Assembly: GCF_000226115.1 (NCBI RefSeq)
Contig: NC_016461.1
Coordinates: 1,054,001 to 1,118,000, forward strand
Direction: 5' to 3'
From: Thermothielavioides terrestris NRRL 8126
Taxonomy: Eukaryota; Ascomycota; Sordariomycetes; Sordariales; Chaetomiaceae
Length of the DNA stretch: 64,000 bases
Shown here: piece by piece, positions 1 through 10,538 of the stretch
Position numbering within the stretch: the first letter of the stretch is position 1
Layout of the letters: each line of letters opens with the position of its first letter
Notes under the pieces: model-generated
What the model saw: the letters and a program-made list of their open reading frames with translations, nothing else
The model's database searches: none
Told to the model about the DNA's origin: nothing
Program-made: the position numbers and the translations under genes

Positions 1-1984
1 CAGTGCCCATCGCGGATGACCGCAGGTAATGTACATACATGCAGCTCCGGGGTTATCATTGCCCTTTCTAGGCAATTTGTTATCACTCACGGCTATGAGA
101 AGTGCGCTGCGTCCTTTTTTGAGTCATTCCGTAATCCGTGCAGTATACGGAGCACACAGCAGTCCATGCATGGAACCCCCGAGCCGAACACCGCAAGGGT
201 TGCACTGCGTGTCGAGTCCGTCTGTCGACAAAACTCGAAGTGCGACATGGTTCGTTCGTTTCCGAATCTGTGCACGCAGAGGAGGTGGGACAGACAATAC
301 GGAATAGGTCGAGGTCCAAGTCTCGTCAGCCCTCCTCAGAGGCGTTCCGCATTACGCTACACAGGAGTTAATGTTAAGCTACCGCAGTACAGCAATGGTT
401 AATGCTTGGTCCCGTGTGATGTTCAAGCGGGCGGCACTGCCCCGGCAATCGGCGACGGCATCCTACCAGGCCGCTGGGCCACCGACCATGGGAAGGCAAC
501 CTCATCATCAAGCGCCTACGCATGCGAAACGGCGCTCTTCGCGGGCCGCGTGATGGTTGCCGGACAGTGCATACACTATCCTCCGTTCTCTCGTGCGCTG
601 ATCCGGACTTGCTTGACGCAACTGTCGCCAACTTGCCAGCGCCCATTCGAGAAATGAGACAGTGCGAGCGCCCCATCACTGTGTACCTAGTCTAAAAACA
701 ACCTGACGTTCGAGCTCGGCACGAGGCTGACCCTGGCCGGTCCCCAAGTGAGCTGAGCAAGGACCACCCCTGTAAACCGCGGGAGTGGGCCGACCACCCA
801 GGCAGCCAAAGCGCCCCCCCAAGGACATGGTTGCGGCTTCCGGCCGCTCCTTGCATGTCTTGGCCTCCCCGTCAGCCCCGCCTCTTTCCTTGTGCGACCG
901 CGGCTTGTGTCCGTGATAGGGCCGTCAACTGGGGGCCGAGTCTTGCCTCCCCAATGAGAGCTCGCCGTCGCCGGATCCAACCTCGGGTCACTTGCGACTC
1001 TTGGACAGCGAATGACAGGCCAGCCCAGTTACCACCCAACCACATCCCCTTTCTCCAAGGCAATGAATGGATCCAGGGTGCAACCTGCCATCGGGAGCAC
1101 GCTGGCCAAAACGGTTGGTGCCCGGTCTGCTCGGCGGTCCACGCGAAATGGCTTGGGTCCACGGAAAATGGCTTGGTTCGCGACCAGCCGCTCACCAAAG
1201 GAGACCCGGCCGTCCCCTCCGTGGGCTCGAGGGCATGTGTCGTTATGTCGATCTGGAATTGTATCCGTACACTACACTATACTACACTACCGCGCCAGAG
1301 CGTCCTCCGTAGTGAGCACGGAATCCACGAATGGGTACGGAATAAGGCTGTCCATACATATTGTGCCCGCACCCCACCTCGCCTGCTCCATCGTCCCTGT
1401 CCCTCGTTTCTTGCTCACCCCCTTTTTTTCTGGTCGACCTCGACCGTCGAATTGCCGTCGGTGGCGACCGTCTCGAATTCCCTCCTTGTTCGAGACCCCG
1501 TTCGTCGTGTTGCAAATTCATGCACTCCCACAAACGATCATTTTGAACCCCGTGAAAAGCGACGCCTTGATATCGTCTTGATATTTTTTTCTTCCCCGGC
1601 CAGAGACGCCGGATCGCTACTTGATACTGACTCGCTCCCCGCCGTTCGGCGCCAACACCCGATCAGAGCCCTGTGAGACCGGTCGCCGAAGCTCGAATGG
1701 GTACGTGACTCCGCATGTGCGCGCACACTTGGTCGACGCAGTCGTCACCGACCGACCGAACTTCCCCCCTGCGACCATCCACAACGCCTGGGCCGACGGG
1801 GAAGACGAACTCTTCGGAACTGGATTTCGAAGGGCGAGCGGTTTTCGAGAACTCGCATCCGATCCAACGTTGTCCGTGATCAGGCCGTGACTGCGAAGCA
1901 CCGAGCTCAGCCCTGCCGTGGTTGTACGCGGAGGCGGATTCGATTGTCTTGCAGCCACGACGGACAGCACGGCCCCAAAGCAAG
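1..1984. other. Gene-free spacer upstream of the receptor gene
   Basis: I see no gene here. Several open frames exist on both strands, the longest at 831-1676 (+), but their translations are rich in Arg, Pro and Cys, look like random GC-rich DNA and match no family I know. A run of ACTAC/ACTAT units lies at 1271-1290. The part from about 1360 to 1450 is CT-rich, as fungal promoters often are, and probably belongs to the receptor gene that starts at 1985. Confidence 0.6.
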
Positions 1985-3760
1985 ATGTCGTCGAACGAGA
2001 CGTCAAACTGTCCAAAACCCTTTCTCCAGGACACCCTCTTCACCAATGGCGGCTGTAAGTTGAGACGGCTGCAGAACTGCACGGTTGAAGCAACGGCTGC
2101 TGACGCCACGGCACAGTTGTGGACGGGAGAATTTGCGAAACGCTCCCGAATGGGGTCACCTGCTGCTTGCCTTGTCCCATGGCGGACTGGGGCTATCCGG
2201 ATAGCTTTAAGACCATGTCCGCGGCGGCGAATTGGGTAGCTGTGGCAAGCACGGTGTGCTGCGTCTTCCTCCTGCTCTCGTGGGCCGTCCTCCCGGTCGA
2301 CAAGACGTATAGGCATTATCTGAGCATCTGCCTCACCATGGGCGTCGTGTTTATGAATGTATGTTCTCTGCCGCCTCCGCGCGCTTTCCGACTAAGCGCG
2401 ATGCTGACTTGAAACTTCCCCGCCGCTTCAGCTCGGCTTCGTCATCCCCCTCGCCGGCAACCCGGAGCAATGCTACGACGCAATCACGCCGAATTCGATG
2501 AGTACGAGCCCGATGTGCGCGGCCTCTGGCTTCTTCCTCATCCTCGGCGGCTGGTCCGGTGTGCTGTGGGTCTTTCTCCGGGCCCTGTCTCTCCACCTCC
2601 AGATCTGCTGGCAGTTGGTGGTCGGGCGGAACTTCATGTTCTTCTCGCAGGTTGTCGGTTGGGGTGTCCCAGTCATCGGCGTCATCCTTGCCTTCGTCCT
2701 GAGCGGCGTGTCGTTCCGGTTCGGACAAACCTGCCATATCAACCACAAGAACAGCCTGGCCGACCTCTGGATTCCCCTGCTGGTCTTTGCCGGCTTGACC
2801 ATCATCATCCAGTTCGCTACCTTCGGCTACTGCATCAAAGTCTACCTCGCCTCGCTCTCGGACAACAGCGCCACGACCGAAGGCTCGAACATGCCATCCT
2901 ACACGAACAGCATCCGGACCATGACCCCGAAGCAGGCCTACCGCCGCGTGCGACGCGTCATCGCCCTCCAATGGAGAGGCATTGTCATCGTTCTCATCAT
3001 CGTCACCGACGTCATCCTCTTTTCGATCGTCTTTGTCTTTGAAGACAACACGGTTCAGGCTGTCAAAGATGATGTGACCCTGGCGGCCCCCTGGATCTTC
3101 TGCCTGATCGAGAACGGGGGCAATAAGGTGCCGTGTCTGGACCTGGCCAGCTCGCTTGTCGTCGGCATGCCGACCATCGGCGCCGTTCTGTTTCTCCTTG
3201 GGGTAATATCCCACGGACCCTTCTCCCCCCCGTATTGCTCAGGAGGCATGTTTTGCTAACCGTTCTCCCCCGCTGAGCAGATGAACGGCATTTGGCTTCT
3301 CTTCCTGCTCGGCCGTTGGTCCATGGTCACGGGTTGGTGGGACCTGTTCGTCGAGCTTCCCAACCGGAACAAGAGAGAGTTCGTCTCAGTCGACGCGCGG
3401 CTGGATGATCTCAAAAAAGACACACGTTCGTACGAGATGCTGTCCCGGGACACCGGGAAGACCATGGACGAATCAGTAACACCCTCCGTAGAGACTCCGA
3501 TCTCCCCGACACTCGCGAGGTCGACGGCGGGGAGCCCGATGGCCCCTGATCGCTACCCGGCCAACAACGACGGCCGTCGGACTCCCGACTACTTTGGAAA
3601 CACGGCCCGCTACCACGCGCCGGCGAGGTCGTTTTCGAGCCCACGCCCGCCGCAGACCACCGTGACCTGGGACGCCCGGGAGACGTATGCGAGACCGACC
3701 TCGCCGCCGTACCGGCAGCAGGACAGATACGTCAACCCGCTGGGTATGAACCGGATATGA
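1985..3760 (+). CDS. Frizzled/Smoothened-like seven-transmembrane receptor (fungal GPCR)
   Basis: Four exons (1985-2054, 2117-2358, 2432-3202, 3281-3760) join in frame to give 520 residues. Each intron is 62-78 bp with a GTAAGT, GTATGT or GTAATA donor and a GCTGAC, GCTAAC or similar branch point. The N-terminal ectodomain is short and Cys-rich (Cys at about 9, 30, 39, 40, 43). Seven hydrophobic spans follow at roughly 63-85, 92-114, 134-156, 174-196, 215-238, 280-302 and 346-372. The stretch WVFLRALSLHLQICW after the third span and the Thr/Arg-rich RTMTPKQAYRRVRRV loop before the sixth resemble ascomycete proteins assigned to the Frizzled/Smoothened membrane family. The last 145 residues are a hydrophilic Ser/Pro/Arg-rich tail, likely cytosolic. 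The ectodomain is too short for a full Frizzled CRD, so the ligand is unknown. The 7TM assignment is firm; the subfamily is from recalled resemblance. Confidence 0.85.
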
Positions 3761-5696
3761 TGGCCATGACGAGACACGAAACCCAACACAACCATCTCAC
3801 ACTCACTCTCACTCTCCTTCCACTTGACCTTCTTCTTTATAATCAAACTGGGCGGCGACATGAAGCCCGTTAGCCTCACTTCGATTCGACACATAGCGAC
3901 CTCTACACCCGAAGGCTTCGCGGCCATTTGTATCTATGGCGGCATTCCCAGCGGACGCGCAGTTTGGCGCTCGAGGTCGGGGGAAAGCTCGCAGCAGCCC
4001 AAGAATACCCATCGTTACCCTGTTTTCCCTGGTCAGCGGTTGCTGCCATCGTTCCGGTGACCGTTTGAGCTTGTGATATTTTCGTCATTTGTGGTGGGTG
4101 GAATTTTCAGGGGAAAGGGTTCAAATAATTAGATTCGGGGATCAAAAAAAGGAAGCTTCGGAGACAACGTGGGGCGCGGAACGGACTAGAGGGATTTTTT
4201 GGCGAGCTGGAGAGAGTCGGATCGGCCACCAAGCCAGGAGATGTTGCCCCCAAATAATTCCGTGGCGTGTTGTGGGAGTTACGGATGCCTTATACCAGTA
4301 CCTGAACCGGCGGAATCGCCGGATGCGGTGTGAGTGGGTCGGCTGGGTGTCATACCGCCCGGTGGACGGCTCGGCCTCCTTCTTATTCCGAATGTTTTTG
4401 CTCTGTTGTACGGAGCGTACATACAACAGAATTGAGTTGTGTCGTGTATATACGGGAGCTGAATCGCCGACGAAGTTTGGTGGCAGTTAGCTGGCAAGGG
4501 TATGAGCGTTGCATATCGACGTGTCCGCCGTCGTTGTCAGACTGTCAGACTGTGATTGGTGGTTAACCAGGCGGGGGAGAGCCGCGACTTCCGGAGCTTC
4601 CGGCCATGATGCCATGCGCGAGGCCGAGGCCCCAGCGGGCAGGGGAGGGGAGGAATGATAGACATCCGGGCGAGCCGGAAGAGACCGGTTCGTCGGCCAG
4701 ATTTTCTACTTCGTACATACTCAGTTCATTGAGGTATTCTCTCGTTTTGCAGACCTCGTCTTATATGTGCATACTCCGTACATCAGGTAATTAACGTAGG
4801 TAACCAAATCAGACCGCAATGCCCTGGCGTTGTTGGTGCGGTGAGAACGGCCGACCTGGCTGATGGTTGTGTGAAGGTGGTCGCGTGCTTGCGCCCGACA
4901 AATTGCCATTGGCTGGTTTTCGGCCCATTGCCCTTTCTCGCACAAGAAGACCGCCACAGCACGCATGTCTCGTGCCGCTTTGCAGAATTCGAGCAGCGCA
5001 TTCATCAAGTTGCCCGATTGTCCGAGTGGAGCTGTGCGCCAAGACGCCCCCCTGGGCTGCCCTGGACGGTAGTATAGCTGGCTGCAGCCCTGTGCTGAAT
5101 TGGGATCCCGCCGCTCCCGGCAGGTGGAGACGCTGCATCGGGAAACTTTGGGTCCGGCTCTGACCAGTCACTTGGCCGCCCGCCAGCAGCATGGTGTAAG
5201 CGGCTGCTTCTTTGAAAGGCCAGATGCCTGGATATTCCCTGTCTCCGCATGGTGTTCGTCCGATGCGCGAAGGAGCGACTGCCGTTTCTCTGCCATTGTG
5301 TATATAGATTGGGTGCCCGACCTCGCGAGCTGACGGGCTGCCGCCGTTGGAGCTGTGCCGCGGATTCCTCGAAACCTGACCGAACGGCCCGGGTCGGACA
5401 GCAGCCTCTCCCAAGCTCGCGAGAATGGATGAGATCCGAGTCCAGCGCCAGTGGATGCTGATGCCTATTCGAGTCGAACAAACAATATTATTATTATAGC
5501 TCCTGAATCGTCGGTTCCCTCGTCGTCCAGTTTTGTCACGACCTAAGTCTTCTACACGTCACAACCTACACGGTACCTACGTAGCGTTGGGATCTCCCAA
5601 GCCGGCTGGGGCTGAACTGCTTGCCCCACCTGGGCCCCGGGTCAGGTTACCTTAGCAGCTCTTAGCTGCCGCCTCAGGCGGACACCTGCACCGAGG
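3761..5696. other. Gene-free spacer between receptor and GH5 gene
   Basis: No gene is supported. The sequence has CT-rich stretches just after the receptor stop and a perfect TACTCCGTA at 4772-4780, one of several copies in the spacers of this window. A minus-strand open frame at 4809-5414 has no family-like features. The distal part is the likely promoter and leader of the GH5 gene. Confidence 0.6.
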
Positions 5697-7136
5697 ATGC
5701 GCGGCCTGCCGCTGGGCAGGCAGCAACTAGAGCTGCCAACCTGGTCACCACCACCACAACCTTCACCTCCAACTTCCCCACCACCATCAAGACCACCGTC
5801 GCCGATTTCGCCCGAGGTATTACCACCACCACCACTAAAACCGCACTGGCGACGTCGACTACGGCTCCCCACGAAACGACAACCAATGATTGTCATCCTC
5901 GTTCTCCTCCTGGCGGCGGCCCTGCTCACCTACTTCTTCATCTCAGAAGCGACCCTCTCGGCCCCCTGGAAGCCCGACCCCTCGGCCCGCCTCTTCGCCC
6001 AGCGGCCGTTGCCCCCGCCCCTCGACGACACGTTCCTCTCGTCGCCCAAGTACACCCTGCCGCTGCGCACGCGGGGGCGCGATGTGGTCGACGCCAACGG
6101 CCGGCGCTTCAAGCTGGCCAGCGTCAACTGGTACGGCGCGTCCGACGAGCTGTTCGTGCCGGGCGGGCTGGACGTGCGCCACCGCGACGACATCGCCGCG
6201 CTGATCCGCTCCATGGGCTTCAACTCGGTGCGGCTGCCCTACGCGGACGAGACGGTGATGGCCAACCCGGTGGTCGCGCCGCACCTGCTGAGCGCGAACC
6301 CGGACCTGGTGGGGAAGCGGGCGCTGGACGTGTTCGAGGCGGTCGTGCAGGCGCTGACCGACCAGGGCATCGCCGTCATCGTCAACAACCACATCACCAG
6401 CGCGACGTGGTGCTGCGGGGCAGACCCATGCGATTCCGGGTGGGCGAATGATCACCTGCCCGCGGTGCTGTGCCGGGTGAGGCAGACCGAGGAGCAGTGG
6501 GTGCAGCACTGGGAGGAAGTGATGGGCCGGTTTGTGAAGAACCGCCTGGTGATCGGGGCGGATTTGAGGAACGAGGTCCGGGGCTTCTGGGGGACCATGC
6601 CGTGGGAGAAGTGGGCCGCGGCGGCGGAGAAGGCGGGGAATAGGCTGCTGAAGATGAACCCGGATTGGTTGATCATCGTGGGCGGGACCGAGTCGTGCAA
6701 CGATCTCTCGGGGGTAGCGAGGCGGCCGGTGGTGCTGGACGTGCCCGACCGGGTGGTCTACTCGGCGCACGTGTACTCGTGGAGCGGCTGGGGCAGTCTG
6801 GGAGGGAGGTATTCCAAGCGGACGTACGCGAGCTTTGTCCAGTCGATGCGCAAGAACTGGGCGTACTTGGTCGAAGGCAACATCGCGCCTGTCTGGGTGG
6901 GCGAGTTTGGCGCGCCCGACAAGCCCAAGCGGGGGGACGCCAACTACTGGAACAACCTGATGCGCTACCTCAAGACGATCGATGCCGATTTCGGGTACTG
7001 GGCCATCAACCCGAGGAAACCAAAGGACGACGAGAGGGAGACATACTCGATCCTAAAGGACGACTGGCTCACGCCGCTGCTGGACTACCGCATGAAGGAC
7101 ATGACCGAGATGATGCGGGCCGGCAGGAGAAAATAA
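5697..7136 (+). CDS. Type II membrane-anchored glycoside hydrolase family 5 (cellulase-like)
   Basis: A single exon encodes 479 residues. Residues 1-63 form a Pro-rich, probably cytosolic tail ending in the basic segment RRRLRLPTKRQ. A hydrophobic span follows at about 64-83, so the protein should be a type II membrane protein with its catalytic domain in the lumen or outside. The GH5 fold starts near residue 125 with KLASVNWYG, followed by MGFNSVRLPY and VIVNNH. The expected acid/base is E293 in DLRNEV and the nucleophile E403 in WVGEFGAP, both present, so an active retaining enzyme is likely. GH5 enzymes cut beta-1,4 or beta-1,3 glycosidic bonds; the substrate and subfamily cannot be read from the sequence. 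An in-frame ATG at 5886, just before the anchor, would give a form without the Pro-rich tail. A (GT)n tract follows the stop codon at about 7157-7178. Confidence 0.88.
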   Translation: MRGLPLGRQQLELPTWSPPPQPSPPTSPPPSRPPSPISPEVLPPPPLKPHWRRRLRLPTKRQPMIVILVLLLAAALLTYFFISEATLSAPWKPDPSARLFAQRPLPPPLDDTFLSSPKYTLPLRTRGRDVVDANGRRFKLASVNWYGASDELFVPGGLDVRHRDDIAALIRSMGFNSVRLPYADETVMANPVVAPHLLSANPDLVGKRALDVFEAVVQALTDQGIAVIVNNHITSATWCCGADPCDSGWANDHLPAVLCRVRQTEEQWVQHWEEVMGRFVKNRLVIGADLRNEVRGFWGTMPWEKWAAAAEKAGNRLLKMNPDWLIIVGGTESCNDLSGVARRPVVLDVPDRVVYSAHVYSWSGWGSLGGRYSKRTYASFVQSMRKNWAYLVEGNIAPVWVGEFGAPDKPKRGDANYWNNLMRYLKTIDADFGYWAINPRKPKDDERETYSILKDDWLTPLLDYRMKDMTEMMRAGRRK

Positions 7137-7974
7137 GGGCAGAGGAGGTGTGTTGTCTCTGTGTGTGTGTATGTGTGTGCCGGTGAATGGGGGCATGCTC
7201 TTTGGTCTCATGCGCCTCTGCTCTGGCCTGGTTCACGTTTTTGGGAAAGCATCCTTTTTGAGCATCAGTACTGTCGTCGTTCCGGGGCTTTGTTCACATG
7301 GAGTTGGGCACCCTGGCTTTCGGTGGCGAACTCGTATTCACAAGACCTCTCCAATGGAGTACATCTGGCGGTAGGCGGGCGTTGGAAATAGAAGATACCC
7401 TGTACGTCCTTCCCTTAGCATCACGATCAGCTACATACGAGGAGTATTCCATATATCGCCTTCGGAATTTGGTGCATGTGCGCACGTGCCTATTCCATAC
7501 CATACATTGCCTACCCGCCAACATGCCAAACCTGCCCAAGGTGCCTTAGCTACCTCCTATGCTTGCAATCAGTTAGAGACCGAAAATGCTTCCCGGAGTC
7601 GGTCGTCTTTTCAGGACCCAATCGCTCCGCTCATACTTGGTAGGAATACCAGACGAGGCTTTGTGCCTCGGTGACGTCTCTCCCTGCACTTCCACGAGAT
7701 AACGTAGAGGCCCCACCTTCCCAGCTTCTCCGTTTATCGATAAGGCGGCCTTCAAGCGCGTTGGGCATCTCAAGAGTGGAGGGATGATCCGATTGCTCTT
7801 CGCCTCCACCCACTGCGGAAGCCGTTAGTAGTAGTACCAAGTGAGCAGCCAACTATCGCACAACTCATCCTCAACTCGCCGGCTTCATGGTCTCGCCTAG
7901 CTCGCACCCCCGTCTGCCCCTCAAATTATGTCCCGCGCGCTTTTGGTAACCGACGGATCGGTCAAGGGAGCGTG
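7137..7974. other. Spacer between GH5 and CRT10-family gene
   Basis: About 0.84 kb without a supported gene. It contains a short TG microsatellite at about 7157-7178 just after the GH5 stop. The rest is the likely 3' region of the GH5 gene and the promoter of the gene starting at 7975. Confidence 0.6.
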
Positions 7975-10538
7975 ATGATGGATTCCGCTGCTGCAGGCGT
8001 CGCGGAAGGCGAGGACGAGCTCTACGTCAGCCACACCTGCTACGCCCAGTCAGCTGAGAGCAGGGTAAGCACCCACTATCTCACCAGTCGCTACCCGAAT
8101 CTTCGTGGGGTATCCCGCCCCGTTGGGGAACAGATACTCGTGAGCCAAGCGGCCGCGGCAAGCCCGGGCTGTCTGGCCTGCCTCACGCGTTCGAGGCGGG
8201 TTGTCCCTGGCTAACTTAGCTCACATCTGGCTAGTTCGGCGAGCGTGTCCTCGATGACCTGAAGACCTTCGTGTTCCAACCGCCGCATGATGCCTGGATT
8301 CCCGTTCTCGACCCCGGCGACGTGGACGAAGAAGACGATGATGCGGAGATGGACTTGGACGTGGGGTTTGTCGATCTATACGATTCCGACCCTTCCACAG
8401 CCCACGTACTGGAGACGGATCCCAGCCACGCAGAACAAGGGTTTCCGAGAATTGCGACGCTGAGGAATAATCTGACGGCCCTCTCACAACGGTACAACGT
8501 ATGTCTGTCCATGCATATGTACAACTCCCGGATCGAAAAGCTGGTGTCCTGGGCGGCGTTGACTCTGCGGGCTCTCATCACAGCTGTACTTTGCGGCGTA
8601 CCAAGACAGAATATATGTCTACCAGCCCCGAAGAAGCGCGCCGCGTATCCTGCCCTCCCAGTCCCTCATTCTCCAGCCGCGACCTTCCAAGTACGCCGAC
8701 TTCGCCGGGGGCGCGATAGACCCACGCTTCCCCCACCAGGTCAATCACATCATCGTCGGTAATCTGGGCCTCCTCGAGATTGTCCTGCTCGCTTATGATG
8801 ACGGCGATGTGATTGCTTACTATACGCATGCGATTGTGCGCTGTATCAGGGCGAACGCCGACGACGTCCGTCGGGGCGGCGCCCGCACTCGCCAACCAGC
8901 GCATCCGAAGCCGTTCTTCCACGAAAATGTCGGCAAGTCGGCGTGGGGAATGGCCATCCACGAACGATCCCGACTGATCGCCGTCGGCTCGAACCTCCAC
9001 GAGGTCACCGTCTTTGCGTTTGCGCTGAGCAACCCGACCACCGTCTATAACTTCCCGGATGCGGACCTTTCCCCCAGAACCCGATGCGGTCAGACGGCCT
9101 TAGCCCTCGAGAAGCACCTGCGGTCCAGGACAAGGACTTGGCGAATCGTCCTGCCGCTCAGCCATGTGGGAGACAACATTCCCAACCTCGCCTTCATGGA
9201 CGACGAGGCCGGCGAGGCAGACAAGGTTGTCGCCATTGACGTCGCGGGCAATGTCTGGCTCCTCGATATCTGGAAACTTGGCACACCGCCTCTCCTGTGG
9301 CCAATGGCTGCCCCCCGGGACAACGTGACGGGCAGGTATGGTACTATCGTCTTGGGAGTGTTTCAATCGAGTATCCAGGCTGACAATCCTGCAGGGCCAT
9401 GGGCTGGGGCGTGCTGGTTCTTCCGGGTAGCAGCTTCAGGTCGGCCAAGACGGTCTATGACTCTCTTGGGGTACCCGGAGGTGAAGTTATTCCCGGCACA
9501 AGAGCCGAGGATAGCAGCAGAGTCTGGTTGGATACCACGTGTAGCCTGTACTACGTCGACGGGCTATCGCCGAGTGCCAAGCACGTGTTCCGCCGAGGCT
9601 CTCGCGCCGAGTATGCGAGAAAGCACGCCACCAACCTCGAATATCCGGGAGATGACTTTGATGACCTTGAACCTGCAACCGAAAGCGAGAGCGAGGTGGA
9701 AGGTGAATCCTCCGGAGCTTCTGCTGCAGTTGACGACGCGACGGGGGACGGGGCGGCATCCTCTCCGGCAGCCGGTGGCCGGGGAGATCGGCAGTGGACC
9801 GCATTGTCCGCCTATCGTGGGCCTTCGGGCACCGACCTTGATGACATGGCCGATGACATCCAGATGGGTCGATGCATCATCCCCCTCTTTGGAGAGACGC
9901 CAGCGCTCGACGGCACTGTCTCCCAGCATACGGCCTTGACCCGCCGCTCTTTCCAGCGCCAGGGAAGGACGAACCATGTCGAGGTCCGCGCAGCCCAGTT
10001 TCCCGCCCACACCGCCAGGAATCTCTGCCTCCTCCGCACCTCCCAGACCGGCATCGAGCTGCTGCCGCTCGACCGCGATGCGCCCTGCATCAGCTGCAAG
10101 TACGTGCTCCCGTGCCACCAAGACGGCAGGGCGTCCGCCCCCTGGGACCTGCACCCTGTGTACTCGCAGCGGGTGAGCATGCTCATCCACGTGCCGGAGC
10201 TGAACCTGGTGGCGGCTGGCTCGCCGACCGGCCGCGTAGCTCTCATCACGCTGACACGGACGGCCAAGAAGTTCTACATGACCAAGCTCCGGCGTGGCTT
10301 CCGTGTTGAGTGCGTGCTCCCCCGCAAGTCCGACAAGAAACTGCGGCCCAACTGCACGCTGATCGGGATCGCCATGTCGCCCGCGCCCCATCGTCAGGCG
10401 AAGGGGCTTGAGCTGCGTCCCGGCGGGAAGAGGACGCACCCGACCGTGTACAGGCTGATATTGCACTACAAGGACCACAGCATTCTCATGTATGATGTTG
10501 CGAAGAGGGGTAGCGGCTGGGATTTGACGGTGTTTTAG
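7975..10538 (+). CDS. CRT10-family protein (ribonucleotide-reductase regulation)
   Basis: Four exons (7975-8064, 8235-8498, 8584-9335, 9395-10538) give 749 residues with continuous frame. Donors are GTAAGC, GTATGT and GTATGG. Conserved-looking blocks include LYFAAYQDRIYVYQP at the start of exon 3, GKSAWGMAIHERSRLIAVGSN, and C-terminal blocks around VSMLIHVPELNLVAAGSP and HYKDHSILMYDV. These resemble the fungal Crt10 family, a beta-propeller-like protein. In budding yeast Crt10 restrains ribonucleotide reductase gene expression and is tied to the Rtt101-Mms22 ubiquitin ligase; that role is transferred from yeast, not read here. A low-complexity Glu/Ser/Ala/Gly segment around 9665-9790 separates the two conserved halves. 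Two ATGs in tandem (7975, 7978) could both start. The exon 2 acceptor at 8233-8234 is the least certain junction. Confidence in the coding model is high, in the function moderate. Confidence 0.82.

Noticed and set aside
831..1676. 281-codon open frame on the plus strand
   Set aside because: The translation has no domain and reads like GC-rich noise, and the interval is a promoter-like, CT-rich spacer.
2351..3214. 287-codon minus-strand open frame over the receptor gene
   Set aside because: Shadow of a clear membrane protein; no family pattern.
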